Shown piece after piece: positions 16,507-25,254 of a stretch of 64,000 nt of DNA; within the stretch, counting starts at the first letter, position 1; every line of letters begins with the position of its first letter. Both the position numbers and the translations under genes were made by a program. The stretch is from the NCBI RefSeq assembly GCF_016464625.1, contig NZ_JAEAGO010000004.1, positions 62,001 to 126,000 on the forward strand, read 5' to 3'. The notes beneath the pieces are model-generated. The model made no database searches. It saw nothing but the letters and a program-made list of their open reading frames with translations, and was not told the origin of the DNA. This DNA comes from Penaeicola halotolerans (GTDB taxonomy: Bacteria; Bacteroidota; Bacteroidia; Cytophagales; Cyclobacteriaceae).

Positions 16507-17484
16507 ATGCAACAGCAAGAGCCAATATTAGAGGAAAACAAAGGAAGATTTGTTTTATTTCCGATTCAGCACGATGACATCTGGAACTTCTATAAAAAAG
16601 CAGAAGCCAGTTTCTGGACCGCTGAAGAGATTGATTTGAGTCAGGATTTAAGGGATTGGGCCAATCTTAATGATGGTGAGAGACATTTCATTTCTCATGT
16701 ACTTGCCTTCTTTGCGGCTAGTGATGGTATCGTCAATGAAAACCTTGCAGAGAACTTCGTGTCAGAAGTACAGTATACAGAGGCTAAGTTCTTCTATGGT
16801 TTTCAGATCGCGATGGAAAATATCCACTCGGAGACTTACAGTCTTTTGATCGATACTTATATAAAAGATAATGCTGAGAAAGACAGACTACTCAATGCTA
16901 TAGATACACTAGACTGTGTCAAGAAGAAAGCTGACTGGGCACTTCGCTGGATTGACAATGGTAGCTTTGCCGAGCGACTCATTGCATTCGCTGCGGTAGA
17001 AGGTATCTTCTTTAGTGGGTCATTCTGCTCTATCTTCTGGTTGAAGAAAAGAGGTTTGATGCCAGGATTGAGCTTCTCTAATGAGTTGATCTCAAGAGAT
17101 GAAGGATTACACTGTGACTTTGCATGTCACTTATACAATAATCACGTAGTCAATAAGCTGCCGAAAGCTACGATCACTCAAATCATCAAAGATGCAGTAG
17201 AGATCGAGAAAGAGTTCGTGACAGATGCTATCCCAGTAAAATTGATTGGAATGAACGCTGACTTGATGTGTCAGTATATAGAATTTGTGGCAGACAGACT
17301 TCTCAATGAGCTAGGCTGCGACAAGGTATGGAACTCAAGCAATCCATTTGATTTCATGGAGATGATCTCCCTACAAGGCAAAACAAACTTCTTTGAAAAG
17401 CGCGTAGGAGACTATCAAAAAGCGGGAGTCATGAAGGATAAAGAAAATACTTCGGTGAAGTTTTCTTTAGACGAAGATTTTTAA
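16507..17484 (+). CDS. nrdB: Ribonucleotide reductase class I small (radical) subunit, eukaryote-like
   Basis: NrdB houses the di-metal site and tyrosyl radical used by NrdA to reduce ribonucleotides. The ATG giving [10 protein letters not shown] is chosen; the open frame extends 16 codons further only from a TTG. In the 325-residue protein the metal ligands and radical site line up with mouse R2 with identical spacing: Asp73, Glu104, His107 and radical Tyr111 in [16 protein letters not shown], then Glu and His in [10 protein letters not shown]. Long blocks such as [23 protein letters not shown] and [14 protein letters not shown] read almost like the animal enzyme. The C-terminus ends SLDEDF, the tail that docks to NrdA. 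nrdA follows 50 bases downstream. Confidence 0.97.
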   Translation: MQQQEPILEENKGRFVLFPIQHDDIWNFYKKAEASFWTAEEIDLSQDLRDWANLNDGERHFISHVLAFFAASDGIVNENLAENFVSEVQYTEAKFFYGFQIAMENIHSETYSLLIDTYIKDNAEKDRLLNAIDTLDCVKKKADWALRWIDNGSFAERLIAFAAVEGIFFSGSFCSIFWLKKRGLMPGLSFSNELISRDEGLHCDFACHLYNNHVVNKLPKATITQIIKDAVEIEKEFVTDAIPVKLIGMNADLMCQYIEFVADRLLNELGCDKVWNSSNPFDFMEMISLQGKTNFFEKRVGDYQKAGVMKDKENTSVKFSLDEDF

Positions 17485-17534
17485 GTAAATTTTGAAAGCA
17501 AAAACATCAACAACCCCTAACCCCTAAAATTGTA

Positions 17535-19913
17535 ATGTTAGTAGTAAAAAGAGACGGCAGAAGGGAGTCTGTGAGATTTGATAAGATCACAGCTCGAATA
17601 GAAAAGCTTTGCTATGGTTTAGATAGCAAGTATGTAGAGCCAATCGAAATCGCCAAAAAGGTGATCGATGGTTTGTATGATGGTGTGACTACTGCTGAGC
17701 TAGACAATCTAGCTGCGGAGACAGCTGCATCACTTACTACAAGGCACCCAGATTTCGCACTTTTGGCTGCGCGTATATCGATATCTAATCTGCACAAGAC
17801 GACTAGCCAGTCTTTTTCTAATACGATGAAAAGACTCTACACTTACATCAATCCAAAGACAGGTGAAAATGCTTCCCTGATCGCAGCTGATGTATATGGT
17901 GTGGTGAAAAAACATGCAGCGACTCTTGATGCAGCGATCGACTATACAAGAGATTTTGCTTACGACTACTTTGGTTTCAAAACACTCGAGAGAAGTTATT
18001 TGACCAGATTAGATAATAAAGTCGTAGAGAGACCTCAACATATGCTCATGAGAGTGGCAGTCGGTATCCACAAGGAGGATATTGAATCTGCTATTGAGAC
18101 TTACAATTTGCTTTCTGAAAGATGGTTTACACACGCGACACCTACGCTTTTCAATGCGGGTACGCCTAAGCCACAGCTCTCATCTTGCTTCCTACTCACG
18201 ATGAAGGATGATAGTATCGATGGTATCTATGATACTTTGAAACAGACAGCTAAGATCTCTCAGTCTGCAGGAGGTATCGGGCTTTCTATCCACAATATCA
18301 GAGCTACAGGTTCTTATATCAAAGGGACAAATGGGGTGTCTAATGGTATAGTACCAATGCTCAGAAACTTTGACATGACTGCAAGATACGTAGACCAAGG
18401 GGGGGGAAAGCGTAAAGGTAGTTTTGCTATTTACTTAGAGCCATGGCATGCAGATATTTTTGCTTTCCTAGATCTGAAAAAGAATCATGGTAAAGAAGAA
18501 ATGAGAGCAAGAGATTTGTTCTATGCCTTATGGATCTCTGATCTCTTCATGAAGCGTGTAGAAGCTAATGAAGACTGGTCACTCTTCTGTCCAAATGAGG
18601 CGCCAGGTTTAGCTGATTGCTATGGAGAGGAGTTTGAGAAACTTTATACCAAATATGAAAAAGAAGGTAGAGCTCGTGAAGTGATTAAAGCCCAAGACCT
18701 ATGGTTCGAGATACTTGAGTCACAAATAGAGACGGGAACTCCTTACATGCTATACAAGGATCACGCAAACAGAAAGTCTAATCAGAAGAACCTCGGTACG
18801 ATCAAGTCATCTAACTTGTGTACAGAGATCATGGAGTATACTGCTCCTGATGAGGTAGCTGTTTGTAACTTGGCTTCTTTGGCACTGCCTAAGTTTGTCA
18901 CAGAAGACGGTAAGTTTGATCACCAAAAGCTATATGAAATCACTAAAGTAGTGACAAAGAATCTGAATAAGATCATCGATGTCAACTACTATCCAGTAGA
19001 GGAAGCTAGAAACTCTAACATGAGACACAGACCTATTGGTATTGGTGTACAAGGTTTAGCAGATGCTTTCATCATGTTGAAGATGCCTTTTGAGTCTGAG
19101 GAGGCAAAGGGCTTAAATGAGGATATCTTTGAGACGATCTATTATGGTGCGATGGAAGCTTCTATGGAGCTAGCAAAGGCTGAAGGACCATACTCTACTT
19201 TCGAAGGTTCTCCTGTGTCAAAAGGTATCTTCCAGTTTGACATGTGGGGTAAGACGCCAAAGTCAGGCAGATGGAACTGGGATAACTTAAAGAGAGAAGT
19301 GAAAAAGAATGGTGTACGTAACTCTTTATTACTTGCTCCTATGCCTACAGCATCTACTTCGCAGATCCTTGGAAACAATGAGTGTTTTGAGCCATATACG
19401 TCTAATATTTACACGAGAAGAACACTTTCTGGAGAGTTTATCGTAGCGAATAAGCACTTGATGAGAGATTTGATCAAAGCGGGTCTTTGGAGCGACTCTA
19501 TGAAGAATAAACTCATAGCAGCAAACGGTTCAGTACAAAACATCCCTGAGATCCCTCAAAATATCAAAGATCTATACAAAACTGTATGGGAGATCTCTCA
19601 AAAGGTGATCATTGATATGTCAGCTGATAGAGGCGCGTATATCTGTCAGTCTCAGAGTTTGAACATTCACATACAGGATCCAAACTTCGGTAAGTTGACC
19701 TCTATGCACTTCTATGCATGGAAGCAAGGCTTGAAGACAGGTATGTACTATCTCAGATCTAAAGCTGCTGCTAGTGCGATCCAGTTTACTGTAACTAAGG
19801 AGGCGCAAGCTACGCCTACAGCAGAATCGCAGCCGACAAATAAGGACGAAAAGCAAGCGGCAATCACTTGCTCACTAGATGATCCTGAAGGTTGTGAGAT
19901 GTGTGGAAGTTAA
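17535..19913 (+). CDS. nrdA: Ribonucleotide reductase class I large (catalytic) subunit, eukaryote-like
   Basis: NrdA reduces ribonucleoside diphosphates to deoxy forms, the supply of DNA precursors. The 792-residue protein opens with an ATP-cone ([18 protein letters not shown]) for overall allosteric control. The catalytic cysteines are seen at SSCFLL (Cys218, the same number as in the mouse enzyme), NLCTEIMEY and [12 protein letters not shown]. The C-terminal redox pair is in GCEMCGS at the very end. The sequence is strikingly close to the eukaryotic form, in line with the NrdB partner. A run of eight G's lies at 18399-18406 inside the gene, coding for the start of [11 protein letters not shown] hairpin terminator follows the stop codon. 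Confidence 0.97.
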   Translation: MLVVKRDGRRESVRFDKITARIEKLCYGLDSKYVEPIEIAKKVIDGLYDGVTTAELDNLAAETAASLTTRHPDFALLAARISISNLHKTTSQSFSNTMKRLYTYINPKTGENASLIAADVYGVVKKHAATLDAAIDYTRDFAYDYFGFKTLERSYLTRLDNKVVERPQHMLMRVAVGIHKEDIESAIETYNLLSERWFTHATPTLFNAGTPKPQLSSCFLLTMKDDSIDGIYDTLKQTAKISQSAGGIGLSIHNIRATGSYIKGTNGVSNGIVPMLRNFDMTARYVDQGGGKRKGSFAIYLEPWHADIFAFLDLKKNHGKEEMRARDLFYALWISDLFMKRVEANEDWSLFCPNEAPGLADCYGEEFEKLYTKYEKEGRAREVIKAQDLWFEILESQIETGTPYMLYKDHANRKSNQKNLGTIKSSNLCTEIMEYTAPDEVAVCNLASLALPKFVTEDGKFDHQKLYEITKVVTKNLNKIIDVNYYPVEEARNSNMRHRPIGIGVQGLADAFIMLKMPFESEEAKGLNEDIFETIYYGAMEASMELAKAEGPYSTFEGSPVSKGIFQFDMWGKTPKSGRWNWDNLKREVKKNGVRNSLLLAPMPTASTSQILGNNECFEPYTSNIYTRRTLSGEFIVANKHLMRDLIKAGLWSDSMKNKLIAANGSVQNIPEIPQNIKDLYKTVWEISQKVIIDMSADRGAYICQSQSLNIHIQDPNFGKLTSMHFYAWKQGLKTGMYYLRSKAAASAIQFTVTKEAQATPTAESQPTNKDEKQAAITCSLDDPEGCEMCGS

Positions 19914-19940
19914 TTGACTATTTTATATTGATTGATGAGA

Positions 19941-19969
19941 AAGGCTGTTCGAAAGAGCAGTCTTTTTTT
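19941..19969 (+). terminator. Terminator of nrdBA
   Basis: Arms AAGGCTGTTC and GAGCAGTCTT (19941-19950 and 19955-19964) pair over ten positions with two G-T pairs around a GAAA tetraloop, followed directly by T's. It lies 27 bases after the nrdA stop. Confidence 0.8.
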
Positions 19970-20066
19970 ATGAAGCTATGTGGAGAGGCTTTTGCCAACC
20001 AATTTTATAAGTCAAAACTTTATTTATTCTTAATTTCTAAGCACTTTTGTCAAAACGTCTGATGCT

Positions 20067-21326
20067 ATGAAGATTCGCTTGAGAGATTTAAGGTTGATCG
20101 ACAAACCGAATGATTTTTTTGACTTACTTATAGAAGATGGATACATCAGATATAAAGGTCCATCAAGCAAGTTTCCTAAATTAAATTGTGACCGCACTTA
20201 TGACCTGAAAGGTAATTTTGTGTCTGCTGGATGGGTAGATATGAGAGCCCTTTGTGGTGAACCAGGATATGAGCACAAGGAGACTATTGCCTCACTGACA
20301 GAGACAGCCAAAAAGGGAGGTTTCACACATGTATGTGTGATGCCCAATACCAAGCCAGTCATCAATCAGAAAAGTGATCTGCAGTATTTTATCAAAAAAA
20401 GCCAAGATACTGGTGTGATACTTCATCCATTGGCAGCAGCTACGATCGACACAAAAGGCGAAGACCTTTCAGAAATGCTCGATCTTCATGCACATGGTGC
20501 TATAGCATTCAGTGATGGATTACATCCAGTACACAATGCCGATAGACTTCTCAAAATACTTCAATATTTAAGCAAGTTCGATGGACTGCTGATTAACCAT
20601 AGCCATGATCCATTGCTCAATCTTTTTGGGATGATGCACGAAGGAGAAATATCCACTCGATTAGGGTTAAAAGGCATGCCCAGCTTGGCAGAAGAGGTGG
20701 CTATCATGAGAGATTTAGAGTTGCTTAGATACGCTGGAGGGAAAATGCACTTCACTTGTATCTCGACTGCCAGATCTGTCTCACTCATCAAGGAGGCTAA
20801 AAAAGAAGGCTTAAATGTAACTTGCGATGTAGCAGCATATCACTTGCTCTTAACAGATCATGACTTGATGAGCTTCGATACGAACTATAAGGTAAATCCA
20901 CCACTTCGTACAGAAAGTGACGTCAAAGCTCTTATTAAAGGACTAAAAGACGGTGTGATAGATGCCATAGTGTCTAATCATCAGCCAGTCAATGTAGAAG
21001 GGAAAGATTTAGAGTTTGATCTAGCAGACTTCGGAATGATCAATTTACAAACTGTCTTCTCTCAATTGGTTGCTCTAGAAAAACAGGTTTCTCTAGAGCT
21101 TCTGCTTAAAAAAATCTCAGAGGAACCAAGAAAAATCTTAGGTTTACCGATAGTCAACCTTCTAGAAGGAGAAATGGCAGATCTTACGATCTTTGATCCA
21201 ACAGCAATTTGGCGATATGATCAAAATAGTAATACCTCAGTGTCAGAAAATTCACCTTTTCTTGGACAAGAGTTAAAAGGAAAAGTCACAGGAACAGTAC
21301 TAGGAACCAAGATCAATATCAATTAA
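20067..21326 (+). CDS. Dihydroorotase-like amidohydrolase lacking the metal ligands (probably non-catalytic)
   Basis: Overall fold and length (419 residues) match type I dihydroorotase, the third enzyme of pyrimidine synthesis. Conserved non-catalytic blocks are intact: EPGYEHKETI, GGFTHVCVMPNTKPV, NPPLRTESD and a C-terminal ADLTIFDP. The zinc site is not. The usual D-x-H-x-H-x-R reads Asp58-Met-Arg60-Ala-Leu62-Cys-Gly; the third histidine (H-x-S-T) is Cys231; the catalytic Asp of TDHAPH is Asn304 in SNHQP. One histidine (NHSHD) and one Asp (FSD) remain. Non-catalytic dihydroorotase homologues are known to act as partners of aspartate transcarbamoylase (for example PyrC' in Pseudomonas), but no pyrB is in this window. 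Two DUF4199 genes follow after 3 bases. Function unknown; a true dihydroorotase should exist elsewhere. Confidence 0.85.
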   Translation: MKIRLRDLRLIDKPNDFFDLLIEDGYIRYKGPSSKFPKLNCDRTYDLKGNFVSAGWVDMRALCGEPGYEHKETIASLTETAKKGGFTHVCVMPNTKPVINQKSDLQYFIKKSQDTGVILHPLAAATIDTKGEDLSEMLDLHAHGAIAFSDGLHPVHNADRLLKILQYLSKFDGLLINHSHDPLLNLFGMMHEGEISTRLGLKGMPSLAEEVAIMRDLELLRYAGGKMHFTCISTARSVSLIKEAKKEGLNVTCDVAAYHLLLTDHDLMSFDTNYKVNPPLRTESDVKALIKGLKDGVIDAIVSNHQPVNVEGKDLEFDLADFGMINLQTVFSQLVALEKQVSLELLLKKISEEPRKILGLPIVNLLEGEMADLTIFDPTAIWRYDQNSNTSVSENSPFLGQELKGKVTGTVLGTKININ

Positions 21327-21329
21327 AAT

Positions 21330-21845
21330 ATGCAGCGTTATTTAAGAGGAGGTTTGCCATTTGGTTTAGCAGGTGGTGTTTTGAGTATAGTTTTTTTCAT
21401 GGTAATCTATTTTCTTGACAGAAATCCCATACAAAATCTATTGCTTTATGGCCTGGTCGTGACCCCCATTTTCCTCTTTTTGGGTATCAAAAACTTCAGA
21501 GATCATCAAAATGAAGGCATCCTATTTTTTGGACAAGGGATGACGGTTGGTTTTGTTATCTATATGCTGATGGCCTTGATTTCTGGTTTTTTTGTATTAT
21601 TGTATGTGGGCTTGATCGATCAAGAGCTCTTGCAAGACTACACACTGAGTAAACTCAGCTATCTAGAGGAGCAAAAGACTACTTTGGTCAATCAAATAGG
21701 TGAGGAGAGCTATGATACGTTAGTGGCTTCTAACTCGGCTATTACCGTGTCAGATATTGCACTAGATGACATTTTTAAGAAGATCATTGCAGGTTTATTT
21801 TATACCATTATCATATCTATTATTTTACGTGTAACCAAAAACTAA
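21330..21845 (+). CDS. DUF4199 membrane protein (first copy)
   Basis: This 171-residue protein has four hydrophobic segments: about 10-30, 33-50, 60-95 and the C-terminal 150-168. Between the last two is a soluble loop containing LSKLSYLEEQK. The pattern and the first-segment motif GLPFGLAGGVLSIVFF match the DUF4199 family, small membrane proteins of unknown function nearly confined to Bacteroidota. It begins 3 bases after the dihydroorotase-like gene and is followed after 6 bases by a paralogue, so all are likely co-transcribed. Confidence 0.78.
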   Translation: MQRYLRGGLPFGLAGGVLSIVFFMVIYFLDRNPIQNLLLYGLVVTPIFLFLGIKNFRDHQNEGILFFGQGMTVGFVIYMLMALISGFFVLLYVGLIDQELLQDYTLSKLSYLEEQKTTLVNQIGEESYDTLVASNSAITVSDIALDDIFKKIIAGLFYTIIISIILRVTKN

Positions 21846-21851
21846 ATTTTT

Positions 21852-22373
21852 ATGGAAAATCAAATGACTATCGGAGAATCAGCAAAAAAATGGGGTCTAA
21901 TCTACGGACTCATCGGCTTTGTAGTAATTGTTTTATCTGATTTATTGGGACTTACTGGCAGTACATCAATGTCTATTGTAAGCTCTATAATCAATTGGGC
22001 GATTGCTTTTACCATGTATTTTTTAGCGACTAAAGAATACAGAGATTCAAATAAATTCATGTCTTTTGGCGAGGGCTTTAAGATTGTAATGTTAGTTGGT
22101 CTTTTAGGAGGTGTATTGAGGTCTTTAGTATTCTATATCTATATCAAGTTTATAGATACTACTTACATTCAGAGAATCATGGAAGCTTCACAAGAGATGC
22201 AGCGTCAAATGGGACTAGGAGACCAGCCTCAAGAAATGCCAGCAGGATTTGAGTTTTTCCAATCAGCAGAATTTATAGCTCTTTCACCTATATTCTCAGC
22301 GATTATTGGTGCGTTAATATTAGGCCTAATCGCAGCCGCTATCAATAAAAGAGAAGATCAGACAGCATTCTAA
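21852..22373 (+). CDS. DUF4199 membrane protein (second copy)
   Basis: This 173-residue protein is a diverged paralogue of the preceding gene. It shares the layout of three N-terminal hydrophobic segments, a cytoplasmic-type loop rich in Gln and Met (around MEASQEMQRQMG), and a final hydrophobic segment. The N-terminal block GESAKKWGLIYGLIGFVVI and the SFGEGFKIVMLVG segment are typical of DUF4199. The stop codon shares its last base with the ATG of the GT2 gene (TAATG), a sign of translational coupling. Function is unknown; frequent linkage of this family to GT2 genes suggests an envelope role. Confidence 0.8.
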   Translation: MENQMTIGESAKKWGLIYGLIGFVVIVLSDLLGLTGSTSMSIVSSIINWAIAFTMYFLATKEYRDSNKFMSFGEGFKIVMLVGLLGGVLRSLVFYIYIKFIDTTYIQRIMEASQEMQRQMGLGDQPQEMPAGFEFFQSAEFIALSPIFSAIIGALILGLIAAAINKREDQTAF

Positions 22374-23341
22374 TGCCCAAAAAAATAGATATTTCTATAG
22401 TTGTACCAGTTTACAACGAAGACGAATCACTTAATGAATTAGCTCAATGGATAAGCCGCGTGATGGAATCGCGCGGCTTTGCCTATGAGGTCATCATGGT
22501 AGATGATGGCAGCACAGACGATTCTTGGGAGGAGATTTGTAAATTATCAGAGATCTATCCGATCAGAGGGTTAAAGTTTACGAGGAACTATGGAAAATCT
22601 GCGGCACTAGATGTGGGATTTAAGGAAGCTATCGGAGATGTAGTGGTCACGATGGACGCTGATCTGCAGGATAGTCCTGAGGAGGTGCCAGCCATGTATG
22701 ATATGATCATGCATGAGGGCTACCATATCGTATCAGGGTGGAAGAAGAAGCGATTTGATCCAATTTCTAAGACGATTCCTTCTAAATTTTTCAATTATAT
22801 CACACGACTCATCTCTGGTATCAAGCTTCATGATTTTAACTGCGGCTTGAAAGCTTACAAGAGTAAAGTAGTCAAAAATATCTCCGTGTATGGAGAAATG
22901 CACCGCTACATTCCGCTGATCGCTAAGTGGAGCGGATTCAATAAAATAGGTGAAAAGGAGGTAGAACATAGAGCGCGTAAGTACGGTGTCACCAAGTTCG
23001 GCCTAGAGCGATTTGTGAATGGCTTTCTGGATCTGATTTCGGTGTCATTTGTTCATCGCTATCGCAAGAAGCCTATGCACTTCTTCGGTTCTCTTGGGAC
23101 GATTTCCTTTTTGTCAGGCTTTTTGATCACGATCTGGCTGATCGCTCAGAAGATGTATAGCATACAGTATGGTCTAAAAGTCAGAGATATCGTAGATCAG
23201 CCGCTTTTCTTCTTAGCTCTAGTAGCGCTGATAGTGGGTGTCCAGCTTTTTCTCACAGGCTTCTTGTCTGAGATGATGACACTTAATGCCAATCGCAAAA
23301 ATGACTACTTGATAGAGGAACGCACGGAAGATCATTCATGA
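22373..23341 (+). CDS. GT2 glycosyltransferase, DPM1/GtrB type
   Basis: This enzyme likely loads a sugar onto a polyprenyl phosphate carrier at the inner membrane. The N-terminal GT-A domain shows VVPVYNEDESL, the VDDGSTDDS nucleotide-binding motif, the DADLQD metal-binding site, and the FNCGLKAYK and HRYIPLIA segments of the DPM1-like group. Two C-terminal hydrophobic segments follow (about residues 235-257 and 275-300), as in GtrB and related undecaprenyl-phosphate sugar transferases. At 322 residues the length is normal. It overlaps the upstream DUF4199 gene by one base and the next GT2 gene by four (ATGA). Confidence 0.9.
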   Translation: MPKKIDISIVVPVYNEDESLNELAQWISRVMESRGFAYEVIMVDDGSTDDSWEEICKLSEIYPIRGLKFTRNYGKSAALDVGFKEAIGDVVVTMDADLQDSPEEVPAMYDMIMHEGYHIVSGWKKKRFDPISKTIPSKFFNYITRLISGIKLHDFNCGLKAYKSKVVKNISVYGEMHRYIPLIAKWSGFNKIGEKEVEHRARKYGVTKFGLERFVNGFLDLISVSFVHRYRKKPMHFFGSLGTISFLSGFLITIWLIAQKMYSIQYGLKVRDIVDQPLFFLALVALIVGVQLFLTGFLSEMMTLNANRKNDYLIEERTEDHS

Positions 23342-24315
23342 GATTTTCGATCATCATCCCAGTTTATAACAGACCCTCTGAGATTAAAGAGCTACTTGAC
23401 TCTTTGACCAAGCAGTATTTTGGAGATTTTGAAGTGATATTGGTAGAAGATGGCTCCACTCAGAAGTGTGATGAGATTGCTTCTGAATATGCAGGACAGT
23501 TGACGATCAAGTATTTTTTTAAAGAAAATGCTGGACAAGGTTTTGCCAGAAACTATGGGATGGAACGTGCTACAGGGGAGTATTTTGTCATGTTTGACTC
23601 TGACTGTGTCATTCCCAAAGAATATCTTTTGCACTTAGACGAGCAGCTGCAGCTTGACTACTTCGATGCACACGGTGGCGCGGATAGAGCGGATGAGCAC
23701 TTCACTGTCTTACAAAAGGCCATCAGTTATAGCATGACTTCTGTGCTGACTACGGGTGGCATCAGAGGATCTCAAAAAGCTATGGATAAATTTCATCCGA
23801 GAGGCTTTAATATGGGCTTCAAGGCGTCTGTTTTTGAGCAGATTGGTGGATTCATAGATCCTAGAATGGGAGAAGATGTAGAACTCAGTATTCGCATCAG
23901 AAAGTCAGGTTTTAGGGTAGCATTCTTGCCAGAGGCTTATGTTTATCATAAGCGCAGAAATACACTCTGGTCTTTTGCCAAGCAAGCTTTCTCATTTGGC
24001 CGAAATCGAATCAATATCCGAAGGTTTCATCCAGAAGAACTCAAGCTTGTACACTTACTTCCTTTTTTCTTCTTGTTAGCTTGTCTTGGTTGGTTGGCTA
24101 CAGGATTGGTTGCTCCTTCGCTTTTTTATTTAGGCGCTGGATTTTTAGGCGCTTATTTATTAGCCTTATTTCTGCACTCAGTGATAAGCACTAAGCAGCT
24201 TAGTGTAGGACTTTTGAGTGTATTCACAGCCTTTATACAGCTTAATGCATATGGCTTAGGGATAGCTGTAGAAGGACTGAAGCTTATTTTTGGCAGTAGT
24301 AAATCACCTCACTGA
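23338..24315 (+). CDS. GT2 glycosyltransferase with C-terminal membrane segments
   Basis: This 325-residue glycosyltransferase has the GT-A motifs IIIPVYNRPSE, VEDGSTQ, the metal-binding FDSDCVIP and a later GEDVELSIRIRKSG acid motif, followed by three hydrophobic segments from about 240 to the end. It resembles polymer-type or N-glycan-like GT2 enzymes rather than the DPM1 type next to it. The start overlaps the previous gene (ATGA). The last 32 bases overlap the convergent methyltransferase gene, an unusual amount. The product glycan is not known. Confidence 0.87.
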   Translation: MRFSIIIPVYNRPSEIKELLDSLTKQYFGDFEVILVEDGSTQKCDEIASEYAGQLTIKYFFKENAGQGFARNYGMERATGEYFVMFDSDCVIPKEYLLHLDEQLQLDYFDAHGGADRADEHFTVLQKAISYSMTSVLTTGGIRGSQKAMDKFHPRGFNMGFKASVFEQIGGFIDPRMGEDVELSIRIRKSGFRVAFLPEAYVYHKRRNTLWSFAKQAFSFGRNRINIRRFHPEELKLVHLLPFFFLLACLGWLATGLVAPSLFYLGAGFLGAYLLALFLHSVISTKQLSVGLLSVFTAFIQLNAYGLGIAVEGLKLIFGSSKSPH

Positions 24316-25045
24316 GAGGAAGTGCATATCTATGGACTATATCCTTGGGAAGTGTTTTTACCCAGTCGTCAGCAGTGACTTTCAATCCAGATAATCTCAA
24401 TCGATCAGCATAGTCAGCTCCATACTTTCTCACGTGGTCACGCTGACCAAATAGTTTTTCTCGCAAAGCAGGATCTGTGATGCTAGTATCCTCTATCGTT
24501 TCAGCCATATCGTAGTAAACGGGAGATTGGATAATGGCCCAGCCATTGGGTTTCAGTACACGACTGATTTCCTGTAGGCTTTTGAGGTCACTTTCTACAT
24601 GCTCCATCACGTGATTGCAAAAGACTACATCAAATGTATTTTCCTCAAAAGGGATTTGATGGATGTCCATTTTTACCTTGGCTAGCGGAGATTCTATGTC
24701 ACCTGTGATATAGTCGAGATTGGTTAGTTTTTCAAATTTATCTAAGAAGCAAATCTCTGGAGCTACATGTAAGACCTTCAGCTGATCAGTGAAAAAGTTT
24801 GTTTTCTCTTTTAAATAAAGATACATCAACCTATGCCGCTCTAAGGCTAGACAGTTTGGGCAGAGGGCATTCTCTCTGGCTTTTCTACCATAGGGTAAAA
24901 ACTTCCTAAAAGTACTCTCACAGACGGGGCAAGATACCTGATCACCTTTGTAAAATAAGGCAGTAATACGAAGCAAGTAGTGACTAAAAAGCTGTAAATA
25001 TTTCCTAGGAATATATCGGATGGCAAAGCTGATAAGAGATTTCAT
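24284..25045 (-). CDS. SAM-dependent methyltransferase with N-terminal zinc ribbon
   Basis: This 253-residue protein begins with a basic, amphipathic stretch and a four-cysteine zinc ribbon (CPVC at 39-42 and CPNC at 62-65). A class I methyltransferase domain follows, with VLHVAPE near 91-97 in place of the usual glycine-rich motif I, an acidic end of strand two at DYITGDIE, and FDVVFCNHVMEHV (138-150), the Methyltransf_11 signature. The unusual motif I is seen in a small group of zinc-ribbon methyltransferases near glycosyltransferase genes. It converges on the GT2 gene with a 32-base overlap. The substrate (sugar or lipid) is unknown. Confidence 0.83.
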   Translation of the reverse strand: MKSLISFAIRYIPRKYLQLFSHYLLRITALFYKGDQVSCPVCESTFRKFLPYGRKARENALCPNCLALERHRLMYLYLKEKTNFFTDQLKVLHVAPEICFLDKFEKLTNLDYITGDIESPLAKVKMDIHQIPFEENTFDVVFCNHVMEHVESDLKSLQEISRVLKPNGWAIIQSPVYYDMAETIEDTSITDPALREKLFGQRDHVRKYGADYADRLRLSGLKVTADDWVKTLPKDIVHRYALPLSEVIYYCQK

Positions 25046-25254
25046 TTTTTTGAATTTGGCTTCAAAGATAAGGTTTTTGGGATATTTGGGCTATGAATTA
25101 TGTAAGTGGTTGAGCCTGATGAGTTAAATTATGTTAATGGCCTCATAGTTTTTTGGTTGGGGGGATTAGGCGAGTCATATTTACTAAATTTGAAAAATAA
25201 ACTAATTTATTAATTTATTAAAATAAGGGAATTCATATATTTAGAGGGATAATC

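Noticed and set aside
17514-17527. Tandem CCCCTAA repeat just before nrdA (and a CCCTAA-like run at 26563-26580)
   Set aside because: Only two copies each, one of them inside coding sequence; telomere-like appearance is chance.
25203-25218. Tandem TAATTTAT repeat before the adaptor gene
   Set aside because: Two copies in very AT-rich DNA; not distinguishable from low complexity.
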